Source: Gammaproteobacteria bacterium
GTDB taxonomy: Bacteria > Pseudomonadota > Gammaproteobacteria > Coxiellales > Coxiellaceae
DNA length: 5,199 bases
Direction of reading: 5' to 3'
Assembly (NCBI GenBank): GCA_022600315.1
Contig: JAHZKQ010000087.1
Location: forward strand, 1-5,199
Each line of letters starts with the position of its first letter. Position 1 is the stretch's first letter. The notes under the pieces are model-generated. The model was given only the letters and a program-made list of their open reading frames with translations, was not told where the DNA came from and ran no database searches. Of the stretch, positions 1 through 5,199 are shown one piece after another. The translations under genes and the position numbers were made by a program.

Positions 1-617
1 AAACTTTTGTTATGTGATCTGGCGCGTTGTTTGGTTTTAATAAAATGTTTACGGCCAAGGTAAAAAGTTAATAGGGCGATACTCATACCAATCGTGCTGC
101 AAAAGAAAAGCTTGTCCCAGCCAAGATAGGCTTGTAAGAAGCCACCGGTTGTACCAGCCACAATAACGCCAATATTGATGCCAATATAAAATATTGTATA
201 ACCGGCATGACGACGATGATCTGCAGTTTGGTAAAAGCCGCCTAACATGCTAGAGATATTAGGTTTCAAGAAACCATTGCCAGCAATGACTAGGCTCAAG
301 CCAAGCAATAAAGAATGAAAGCTGCCATAACTAATCATTGCGTAGCCGATTCCTAGTAGTGCAGCACCGATGGTAATTGCACGTCGATAGCCAAGTAAGC
401 GATCTGCTAGGTAACCACCAATGAGTGGCGAGAAGTAAACTAGAGTAGCATATTCGCCAATCAAGCCATTGGCACAAGCGTCACGTAGATAGAAGTGATC
501 GACCAGGTAAAAGATCAGTAGGGTTTGTAGCAAGTAGAAGCCAAACCGCTCCCAGAGTTCAGTTGCGGATAAGATAAATAGGGCGCGGGGCTGCTGCTGT
601 AAGTGGGCTTGCTTCAT
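1..617 (-). CDS. POT/PTR-family proton-dependent oligopeptide transporter, N-terminal part (cut by window edge)
   Basis: An inner-membrane symporter of the POT (PTR2) branch of the major facilitator superfamily, expected to import di- and tripeptides with protons. Translated from the ATG at 617, 205 residues are visible of about 500 usual for the family, so the C-terminal half lies beyond the left edge. The family signatures are clear: the proton-coupling ExxERF motif on helix 1 (E20, E23, R24, F25, Y28), GGYLADRLLGYRR at 67-79 in the loop after helix 2, GNGFLKPNISS at 113-123 with the conserved helix-4 lysine K118, and FYIGINIG at 143-150. Several hydrophobic membrane segments lie between them. 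The start is preceded by a weak GAG-type ribosome site, and an in-frame GTG sits just before the ATG. The gene follows the acetyltransferase on the same strand after 99 bases and may share its transcript. The family call is firm; the substrate is inferred. Confidence 0.93.
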   Translation of the reverse strand, partial: MKQAHLQQQPRALFILSATELWERFGFYLLQTLLIFYLVDHFYLRDACANGLIGEYATLVYFSPLIGGYLADRLLGYRRAITIGAALLGIGYAMISYGSFHSLLLGLSLVIAGNGFLKPNISSMLGGFYQTADHRRHAGYTIFYIGINIGVIVAGTTGGFLQAYLGWDKLFFCSTIGMSIALLTFYLGRKHFIKTKQRARSHNKS

Positions 618-628
618 CACATCTCAAC

Positions 629-661
629 GGTTTAACTTGCTTAAATGACCACTATTAAACC
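629..661. repeat. Inverted repeat in the leader of the peptide transporter gene
   Basis: GGTTTAA at 629-635 is perfectly complementary to TTAAACC at 655-661 across a 19-base loop. A second, nested arm, TTAAA at 641-645, can also pair with TTTAA at 631-635. The repeat ends 12 bases before the transporter start codon, so it could be an operator or an RNA hairpin in the leader. It leaves the weak ribosome site free. The rest of the 618-716 gap is AT-rich; I see a TATATT-like -10 on the minus strand but no convincing -35. A chance repeat in AT-rich DNA cannot be excluded. Confidence 0.35.
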
Positions 662-716
662 ACATGCTGACTAAGATTTCTACATAATATATGAGCTATT
701 CCTTGTAACTTATTGA

Positions 717-1319
717 TTATATAGATGATGAAGGTTGTTTCGTTAAGGCAATGCGATTGCGCATCCACATTGGGCGAGTGAAGGCGAGTAGTTCGATATC
801 GTAGAAACGACCATCGAAGTTGCGGTAGTTATGCAGCTTGGCTTCACGGATAAAGCCAAGTTTCTCAAGTACCCCAATTGAACCGACATTGCCTTCTAAG
901 GTTTGGGCTTCAATTCGTTGTAACTGCATGTTTTCCATAGCGAAATCTACTATAGTGCGGAGTGCCTGAAACATAATGCCCTGACGCCAGTAAGGTTGTG
1001 CCAAGTCGTAATGAATTTCAGCGCGATGATGATAGTTATTGATGTGGAAGCCAAGCGCACCAATCATTTCATTGGTATCACGTCTAGCCAAAGTCCAGTA
1101 GATGCCATTGCGACGATAGAACAGGTTTCGGCAATAATGGATTTCATCCCCGGCTTGGCTTAAGGTCTTGGGCACGGCGGCAAGAATATACTTATGAACA
1201 GCAGGATCGGTGTAGTATTTATAGAAATTTTCAGTATCTTCTAGGCTTTGTTCGCGAAGATAAAGTTGCTGACTGACATTCAGCGTGGGAAACTTTTGGG
1301 CGTAAAACTCTGTGATCAC
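717..1319 (-). CDS. GNAT-family N-acetyltransferase, RimJ/RimL type
   Basis: A 200-residue acetyl-CoA-dependent acetyltransferase of the Acetyltransf_3 (RimJ/RimL-like) group, cytoplasmic. These enzymes acetylate protein N-termini, amino acids or small amines; the substrate here cannot be told. After PTLNVSQQLYLR (11-22), typical of the family's first strand, comes the core: the strand with AEIHYDL (100-106), the acetyl-CoA pyrophosphate loop WRQGIMFQAL (111-120), N144 and the LEKLGF motif (151-156). The loop has Met where Ala or Gly is usual, a common variation. I chose the GTG at 1319: AGGAGAG (1333-1327 on this strand) lies 7 bases upstream. A longer frame reaches a TTG at 1364, but that has no ribosome site and falls inside the likely promoter. 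The next in-frame Met is at residue 85, too late to keep the domain. It lies upstream of the peptide transporter and divergent from the recJ operon. Confidence 0.85.
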   Translation of the reverse strand: MITEFYAQKFPTLNVSQQLYLREQSLEDTENFYKYYTDPAVHKYILAAVPKTLSQAGDEIHYCRNLFYRRNGIYWTLARRDTNEMIGALGFHINNYHHRAEIHYDLAQPYWRQGIMFQALRTIVDFAMENMQLQRIEAQTLEGNVGSIGVLEKLGFIREAKLHNYRNFDGRFYDIELLAFTRPMWMRNRIALTKQPSSSI

Positions 1320-1326
1320 GTTGCTG

Positions 1327-1333
1327 CTCTCCT
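1327..1333 (-). promoter_or_regulatory. Shine-Dalgarno site deciding the GTG start of the acetyltransferase
   Basis: Read on the minus strand the bases are AGGAGAG, 7 bases before the GTG at 1319. This is the only good ribosome site near the 5' end of this frame, and it settles the start in favour of GTG over the upstream TTG at 1364. Confidence 0.7.
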
Positions 1334-1354
1334 CGAGGTAGGGATTATTATGCC

Positions 1355-1363
1355 AGTATAGCA
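1355..1363 (-). promoter_or_regulatory. Extended -10 promoter candidate for the acetyltransferase (and perhaps the transporter)
   Basis: The minus strand reads TGCTATACT: a TGn extension followed by TATACT, five of six matches to the sigma-70 -10 box. No good -35 lies at normal spacing, which is tolerated by extended -10 promoters. Transcription would start near 1348, giving a leader of about 30 bases before the GTG at 1319, with the ribosome site inside it. Confidence 0.42.
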
Positions 1364-1422
1364 ACTGATAATTAAGGGAATCTTAAATGTCTTAATAAAT
1401 TGAGTCTGGTTGAGGGTTATGG

Positions 1423-1451
1423 TTAAGTGGAATACAGGGCAACTATATAAA
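1423..1451 (+). promoter_or_regulatory. Candidate sigma-70 promoter of the five-gene recJ-trpR operon
   Basis: A -35-like TTAAGT (1423-1428; three of six matches) is separated by exactly 17 bases from TATAAA (1446-1451; five of six matches to TATAAT). The predicted start is near 1458, about 29 bases before the ATG at 1487, with GAGAAGG (1473-1479) as the ribosome site. The strong -10 and ideal spacing make it the best promoter in the gap; the -35 is weak. Confidence 0.45.
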
Positions 1452-1454
1452 ATT

Positions 1455-1469
1455 TAACTAAAAGTTAGT
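1455..1469. promoter_or_regulatory. Small palindrome at the predicted operon start site, possible operator
   Basis: Two overlapping perfect inverted repeats lie here: TAACT-AAA-AGTTA (1455-1467) and ACTAA-AAG-TTAGT (1457-1469). They straddle the predicted transcription start just after the -10 box, a classic place for a repressor site. The second resembles the E. coli trp operator core ACTAGTTAACTAGT in its outer ACT and AGT, but is one base shorter between them. Because trpR is the fourth gene of this operon, autoregulation is conceivable. Chance similarity in AT-rich DNA is the main alternative. Confidence 0.3.
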
Positions 1470-1486
1470 ATTGAGAAGGCGCTTTA

Positions 1487-2452
1487 ATGTCGAAACGTAC
1501 AGTGACAGTTTTTTTACCGGGTCTTGATGCGTGGGCAGAGCGCCAGCAGAGTTTATCGACGCCGCTGCGACAATTGCTAGGGAATGCAAAGTGTCTATCG
1601 CATCAATATTCATTCAATCAGCAAATCTGGCAGCATTTTGGTTTATTGCCACAGGCGAAGCTACCAATTGCCGCCATCACTGCCTTATTTGATGGTTTGG
1701 AGCCTGCTCGATGGTTGCGTGCCGATCCGGTAAATCTTAAAGTTGATCTAACCAATATTTATATGCATGGCCAAGTTGGAATGCGTATCAATCAACAAGA
1801 GCGTCAACTTGTCATGGAGCAAGTTAATAAGTTGTTGGTGCCGCATCATTTGAAGCTTATTACGCCAAATGAATTGCGCTGGTATATCTTATTACCTACA
1901 ACAGCAGACATTTATACGCATGATCACTGTGAAATTCTTGGGCGTTCAATTCGTGATTTCTTGCCAAGTGGTACACACGCGCCAGTTTGGTTGCAATTAT
2001 TTACCGAAATTCAAATGTGTTTACAAACTTTGCCCCTCAATCGGACGCATATTGGAGTAGATAATTTAGAATTAAACGCATTATGGTTTTTTGGATCGGG
2101 CAATTTACCTGAATTACCTGATTCATTGGCAAAGCTAACAGTGATATCAGACAGTGCGTTTGTGAGGGGCTTGGCAAAATGGACACAACAAGACAATTAT
2201 TTACTTGAATCCAGGCAGTTAAGTAAGCTAATATTAGGCGCACAAGAGCAGGTGTTAATAGCGTCGGGACGTTTTTTAAGTTATGGGTTGAATTTCGATA
2301 CCACAGAATTTGATCAATACTTCTTCGAAGCTTTAGCGAAATGTCTCTCGCAACGTTGGGTAGATGAATTAATAATCTTTACTGAGGTTAATTGTTATCG
2401 ACTTAGGTCGTCGAAGTTAATTTCACTCTGGCGTAAATTGTTTATAAATTAA
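1487..2452 (+). CDS. Conserved hypothetical protein resembling a degenerate archaeal-type phosphoglycerate mutase
   Basis: A 321-residue soluble protein of a family often found in beta/gammaproteobacteria and often labelled phosphoglycerate mutase. Its function is not established. Family-like blocks are WLRADPVNLKVD (76-87), LRWYILLP (130-137) and TEIQMCLQTLPLN (173-185), then LNALWFFGSGNLPELP (196-211) and ISDSAFVRGLAKW (220-232). Their order parallels the archaeal-type cofactor-independent enzyme, where a HPxN segment is followed by a paN..rGaG..p segment and a kG(l/i) segment. I see none of the Asp/His metal ligands or the catalytic Ser expected at the two ends of a true mutase, so catalysis is doubtful. 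There is no signal peptide or membrane segment. The start is the ATG after GAGAAGG with a 7-base spacer. Its TAA overlaps the ribosome site of recJ, so the two are probably translationally coupled. Confidence 0.75.
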   Translation: MSKRTVTVFLPGLDAWAERQQSLSTPLRQLLGNAKCLSHQYSFNQQIWQHFGLLPQAKLPIAAITALFDGLEPARWLRADPVNLKVDLTNIYMHGQVGMRINQQERQLVMEQVNKLLVPHHLKLITPNELRWYILLPTTADIYTHDHCEILGRSIRDFLPSGTHAPVWLQLFTEIQMCLQTLPLNRTHIGVDNLELNALWFFGSGNLPELPDSLAKLTVISDSAFVRGLAKWTQQDNYLLESRQLSKLILGAQEQVLIASGRFLSYGLNFDTTEFDQYFFEALAKCLSQRWVDELIIFTEVNCYRLRSSKLISLWRKLFIN

Positions 2453-2462
2453 GGGATGGTTG

Positions 2463-4193
2463 ATGAGTAAAAAAATTGTTAGAAGGAATATTCCAAGCAG
2501 TGCCGCTGAGCTTGCTAATTTTCATCCATTGCTGCAACGCATTTACGCGAGTCGTGAAGTGTGTTCAGCGATTGATGTTGACCGTGAGTTATTAGCGCTA
2601 GAATCATTTACCCATTTAAAGGATATTGATCGAGCTGTCGAACGTTTAGCACTGGCTTTGCGTGAACAGCAGCGCATATTGATTATCGGTGACTTTGATG
2701 CCGATGGTGCAACGAGTACAGCGGTTGCGGTAAGCGTGTTACGTGCATTTGGTGCTGAAAATGTTGATTTTGTCGTGCCGAGTCGATTTACCTATGGCTA
2801 TGGTTTAAGTCCACAAATTGTAGATTCCGTTAAAGATCGAGAGCCACAATTAATTGTTACTGTTGATAATGGGATTGCCTCACACGCGGGTATTGAGCGT
2901 GCTAATGAATTAGGTATCGATGTGGTTGTGACCGATCACCACTTAGCAACTGCAGAGTTGCCGGCCGCCCATGCGATTGTTAACCCTAATCAACCAGGGG
3001 ATGAATTTTCTAGTAAATCATTAGCTGGTGTGGGCGTGATATTTTATGTGATGATTGCCTTGCGAGCTAAACTAAAAGAATTAAATTGGTTTGCAGAAAA
3101 AGAAATTGCTTGCCCGAGTATGGCGCAGTATTTAGATTTAGTGGCGTTAGGTACAGTTGCAGATGTGGTTCCATTAGATAAAAATAATCGTATTTTAGTT
3201 TATCAAGGTTTGCGGCGAATTCGTGCCGGTTATGCAAGACCAGGCATTATGGCACTGTTGAAAATTGCTAATCGGCGATTTGAGCGTACCAGTTCGGCTG
3301 ATTTAAGTTTTGCGGTAGCGCCACGCTTAAATGCAGCGGGACGTTTAGATGATATGACTTTGGGAATTGAATGCCTGTTGTCAGATGATTTTCGCGGCGC
3401 CATGGAAATGGGTAAAGAATTAAACTCGCTAAATTATGAAAGACGCATGATTGAAGGCCAAATGCGTCAAGAAGCTTTTCAAATTGTTGACCAACTGCAT
3501 TTAGATCAGAAATTGCCAATGGGAATTTGTTTGTATGATGAAAGTTGGCATCAAGGTGTAGTGGGTTTAGTGGCGGCTCGAGTAAAAGAAAAATTTCATC
3601 GTCCGACGATTGCATTTGCCAAATCAGATGATGGTATTTTAAAAGGTTCAGCACGCTCTATTCCTGGTCTACATATTCGTGATGTATTGGATAGTATTGC
3701 CACCAATCACCCAGATTTAATTTGTAAATTTGGTGGGCATGCGATGGCAGCCGGTTTAACCTTAGCGGAAGATAAATTTGATGCCTTTGCCGAGGCTTTT
3801 TCTGCAGAAGTTGGGCGTTATCTTAAAGAAGATGATTTGCAGCAAATCGTTTATACCGACGGTGAATTAAAAGCCGATGAATTCAGTTTAGAAGTCGTTG
3901 ATATGTTGCGTGAGGCAGGTCCTTGGGGACAGTGTTTTCCGCTGCCACGGTTTGATGGGGTGTTTGAAGTGGTGGATCAATATATTATTTCTGACCGGCA
4001 TTTAAAGTTAAATTTAAAAGTGCCGAGAAAGGAAGTGTATTTGCAAGGTATTTTATTTAATGCGGATCAAGAAAAATGGCCCAATCAGCGTTGCCGACGT
4101 GCGCATGTGGCTTACACTTTAGGCATTAATGATTATCATGGTCAGCAACAACTGCAATTACTTATTGATGAAATTCAAGCAGTACCGGCATAA
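2463..4193 (+). CDS. recJ: Single-stranded-DNA-specific 5'-3' exonuclease RecJ
   Basis: RecJ degrades single-stranded DNA 5' to 3' in RecF-pathway recombination, mismatch repair and base-excision repair, using Mn/Mg ions in the cytoplasm. The protein is 576 residues, essentially the E. coli length (577), and looks intact. The DHH phosphoesterase motifs are all present: DFDADG (77-82), VDNG (134-137), DHH (158-160) and GTVADVVPL (230-238, ligand D234). APRLNAAGR (286-294) follows. The DHHA1 domain has GSARSIPG (395-402) and GGHAMAAG (424-431), and a C-terminal OB-like domain completes the protein. I start at the ATG at 2463, 6 bases after AAGGGA (2451-2456). An in-frame TTG one codon earlier is possible but less likely. 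It begins 10 bases after the preceding gene and is followed after 21 bases by a small unknown gene. In many relatives recJ is followed by prfB; that is not the case here. Confidence 0.98.
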   Translation: MSKKIVRRNIPSSAAELANFHPLLQRIYASREVCSAIDVDRELLALESFTHLKDIDRAVERLALALREQQRILIIGDFDADGATSTAVAVSVLRAFGAENVDFVVPSRFTYGYGLSPQIVDSVKDREPQLIVTVDNGIASHAGIERANELGIDVVVTDHHLATAELPAAHAIVNPNQPGDEFSSKSLAGVGVIFYVMIALRAKLKELNWFAEKEIACPSMAQYLDLVALGTVADVVPLDKNNRILVYQGLRRIRAGYARPGIMALLKIANRRFERTSSADLSFAVAPRLNAAGRLDDMTLGIECLLSDDFRGAMEMGKELNSLNYERRMIEGQMRQEAFQIVDQLHLDQKLPMGICLYDESWHQGVVGLVAARVKEKFHRPTIAFAKSDDGILKGSARSIPGLHIRDVLDSIATNHPDLICKFGGHAMAAGLTLAEDKFDAFAEAFSAEVGRYLKEDDLQQIVYTDGELKADEFSLEVVDMLREAGPWGQCFPLPRFDGVFEVVDQYIISDRHLKLNLKVPRKEVYLQGILFNADQEKWPNQRCRRAHVAYTLGINDYHGQQQLQLLIDEIQAVPA

Positions 4194-4201
4194 ACTCATT
4201 A

Positions 4202-4207
4202 AAGGAG
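4202..4207 (+). promoter_or_regulatory. Strong Shine-Dalgarno site supporting a TTG start
   Basis: AAGGAG lies 7 bases before the TTG at 4215. It is a near-ideal anti-16S match, and it is the reason to accept TTG as the start of the small gene that follows. The in-frame TTG at 4209 is followed at once by a stop codon. Confidence 0.7.
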
Positions 4208-4214
4208 ATTGTAA

Positions 4215-4511
4215 TTGCCTAATGACTCAAGAATTTTCCCAAGTGGCAGAAGAGTATTGCAAAAGCAACGCTTGCTTAAAAAAATAAATACATTGTTAAT
4301 CGGTGTGAATATTTCGCAGACAATTAGGCGGGAAATTCTTTGCGAGCTAGATGTTGAGCGAGCTGAGCTGTTACGTTCTGCAGTTGGTTTATCGAGGGAT
4401 GAAGTTAATGCATTCCGTTTGCCTCAGTCGGCATTACCAGTGCCAGAGGAAGAAGCGAAGGTTTCTGCTGATGAGGTGTTGGTAAAGGCTGTGACTCTTA
4501 ATAGCTTTTAG
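4215..4511 (+). CDS. Unrecognised 98-residue protein between recJ and trpR, TTG start
   Basis: I do not recognise this protein. It begins at a TTG with a strong AAGGAG ribosome site, lies 21 bases after recJ and 23 before trpR, and shares their strand, so it is very probably a real gene of the operon. The N-terminus is strongly basic (R6, R12, R13, K17, R19, K22, K23). It is followed by a short hydrophobic stretch, NTLLIGVNI (25-33), and a likely helical region at 36-56. After about residue 69 it becomes acidic and probably disordered, with PEEE at 77-80. There is no Cys cluster, signal peptide or clear membrane segment. The basic start would suit nucleic-acid or membrane-surface binding, but that is only a guess from charge. 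Starting later at another codon would lose the basic region and has no ribosome site. Confidence 0.72.
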   Translation: MPNDSRIFPSGRRVLQKQRLLKKINTLLIGVNISQTIRREILCELDVERAELLRSAVGLSRDEVNAFRLPQSALPVPEEEAKVSADEVLVKAVTLNSF

Positions 4512-4534
4512 TGAAAAGATTGCAGGAGTAATCA

Positions 4535-4828
4535 ATGTCAGACAAAGTGCTTAAATGGGATAAGTTTATTGAGTTAGTACGCGATGCTGATTCAACTGAG
4601 CAGCTAAAAGAATTATTTAATTTTTTGTTCACCCATGAAGAAAAGCAACATATCGTTACTCGGATTCAATTAGTTTGCGAACTATTAAGCCAGCAAAAAA
4701 CCCAGCGCGAGATTGCTAAATCCTTAGATATTAGCATCGCCAAAATCACGCGCGGTTCAAATAATTTAAAGTCAATCAGTGATGAGTTACGCCGTTATCT
4801 TATGCGGGAACTTGTTAAAAATCATTAG
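4535..4828 (+). CDS. trpR: TrpR-family tryptophan-responsive transcriptional repressor
   Basis: A 97-residue homologue of the Trp repressor, an all-helical dimer that binds operators when loaded with L-tryptophan and shuts off trp biosynthesis or transport genes. FTHEEKQHIVTRIQLVCELL (32-51) matches the E. coli core helices. The helix-turn-helix spans about 57-81 and ends in ITRGSNNLK (71-79), nearly identical to E. coli ITRGSNSLK. Ligand residues T33, R43, R73 and G74 align with E. coli T44, R54, R84 and G85; E. coli S88 is replaced by N77. Position 66 is Ile, aligned with E. coli A77, where Val gives a super-repressor. The protein lacks about ten N-terminal residues of E. coli TrpR. The ATG follows AGGAG (4524-4528) by 6 bases. 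A YerC/YecD-type regulator is the alternative, but the RGSN motif favours TrpR. No trp biosynthesis gene is in view. Confidence 0.9.
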   Translation: MSDKVLKWDKFIELVRDADSTEQLKELFNFLFTHEEKQHIVTRIQLVCELLSQQKTQREIAKSLDISIAKITRGSNNLKSISDELRRYLMRELVKNH

Positions 4829-4842
4829 CAGGAGTTTAGTTT

Positions 4843-5166
4843 ATGTTAAAGGAAGACCTGGCTCGTTTGGAGCAACTAATTAAAGAAGCTAAAAATTTAG
4901 AACCGCAGCGCCGTCAAGAATTGCAGCAGCTTGCCAAAGAATTACGTGCCGAGCTAGAAACTTTAGCGAAAACTGAGCGTAATCAAGCGCAGAGCATTTC
5001 TAGTTATGCAAAATTAGCAGCGCATGAATCGCTGCGTGAAGATCAAGACAATGAGTTGCATGAGTTATCTACCACCGGTCTAAAAGCTTCAATTCGCAAG
5101 CTTGAAGCTTCGCATCCTGACTTAACTCGTATTATTCAGCAGATTTGTTTGGCCTTTGGGGTTTGA
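4843..5166 (+). CDS. DUF4404-like small helical protein
   Basis: A 107-residue protein that appears almost wholly alpha-helical. Residues 1-47 are rich in Leu, Glu, Lys and Arg with heptad-like spacing and should form a coiled coil or helical hairpin. The C-terminal block LEASHPDLTRIIQQICLAFGV (87-107) fits the end of DUF4404 proteins as I remember them, where a LEASHP-like motif is followed by an amphipathic helix ending in Gly plus an aliphatic residue. No function is established for that family. There is no signal peptide, membrane helix or catalytic motif. The ATG follows AGGAG (4830-4834) by 8 bases, and that site lies right after the trpR stop, 14 bases away, so it is the last visible gene of the operon. 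The family assignment is from memory of the motif; the gene itself is well supported. Confidence 0.7.
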   Translation: MLKEDLARLEQLIKEAKNLEPQRRQELQQLAKELRAELETLAKTERNQAQSISSYAKLAAHESLREDQDNELHELSTTGLKASIRKLEASHPDLTRIIQQICLAFGV

Positions 5167-5190
5167 TTAAGCTCAATGATTGATGCTTGA
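5167..5190 (+). terminator. Weak hairpin after the last operon gene, possible terminator
   Basis: Directly after the TGA stop, AAGC TCA (5169-5175) can pair with TGA-T-GCTT (5181-5188) around a 5-base loop, leaving one bulged T; a T-A pair and a T-G wobble can extend the base. The stem is AT-rich and the following bases, attcttaat, are not a proper T tract, so efficient termination is doubtful. The window ends 9 bases later. Confidence 0.22.
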
Positions 5191-5199
5191 ATTCTTAAT

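Noticed and set aside
1381..1425. Possible terminator in the divergent intergenic region
   Set aside because: No stable GC stem followed by a T tract is present, and both flanking genes point away, so no terminator is needed here.
1869..2060. Open frame of 63 codons on the plus strand inside the gene before recJ
   Set aside because: It lies wholly inside a well-supported gene in another frame, has no clear ribosome site, and has no recognisable motif.
2011..2243. Two overlapping minus-strand open frames of 61 and 68 codons
   Set aside because: Both are antisense to the apgM-like gene, overlap each other, and show no domain or ribosome site.
1487..2452. Straight annotation as active phosphoglycerate mutase
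   Set aside because: The metal ligands and catalytic serine expected for a cofactor-independent mutase are not visible, so only resemblance is claimed.
2460..2465. TTG at 2460 as recJ start
   Set aside because: The ATG directly following it has better spacing from AAGGGA and is the preferred initiator; the difference is one residue.
3268..3654. Minus-strand open frame of 128 codons inside recJ
   Set aside because: It is antisense to the conserved RecJ core. The openness follows from the codon use of recJ, and the translation resembles no family I know.
1..5199. CRISPR array, mobile element, tRNA or defence island
   Set aside because: No regularly spaced direct repeats, transposase or integrase motifs, cloverleaf sequence or defence-gene domains are seen on either strand.

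Overview
The window looks like ordinary chromosome from a low-to-moderate GC gammaproteobacterium. The evidence is a RecJ of normal gammaproteobacterial length, a TrpR-type tryptophan repressor and a POT-family peptide transporter. A Legionellales/Coxiella-like lineage is a plausible guess from this gene mix, but nothing in the sequence fixes it. I see no tRNA, rRNA, insertion sequence, phage gene or CRISPR array.

Left arm (1-1319, minus strand): the first 205 codons of a POT peptide:H+ symporter run off the left edge. Upstream of it lies a RimJ/RimL-type GNAT acetyltransferase. I move the acetyltransferase start to a GTG at 1319, because a strong Shine-Dalgarno sequence and an extended -10 promoter both fit it. 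The two genes could be co-transcribed (99-base gap).

Centre (1320-1486): a divergent intergenic region. It holds a candidate promoter for each direction and a small palindrome at the expected start site of the rightward transcript.

Right arm (1487-5166, plus strand): five closely packed genes that read as one operon, with gaps of 10, 21, 23 and 14 bases and a good ribosome binding site before each. The order is: a conserved protein resembling a degenerate archaeal-type phosphoglycerate mutase; recJ (single-strand DNA exonuclease); an unrecognised 98-residue protein starting with TTG; trpR (tryptophan-responsive repressor); and a small DUF4404-like helical protein. A weak hairpin follows the last gene near the window edge.

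There is no obvious novel defence or mobile system. The points worth checking are the linkage of trpR to recJ, a possible TrpR-like operator at the operon start, the unknown 98-residue gene, and the probable pseudoenzyme in front of recJ.
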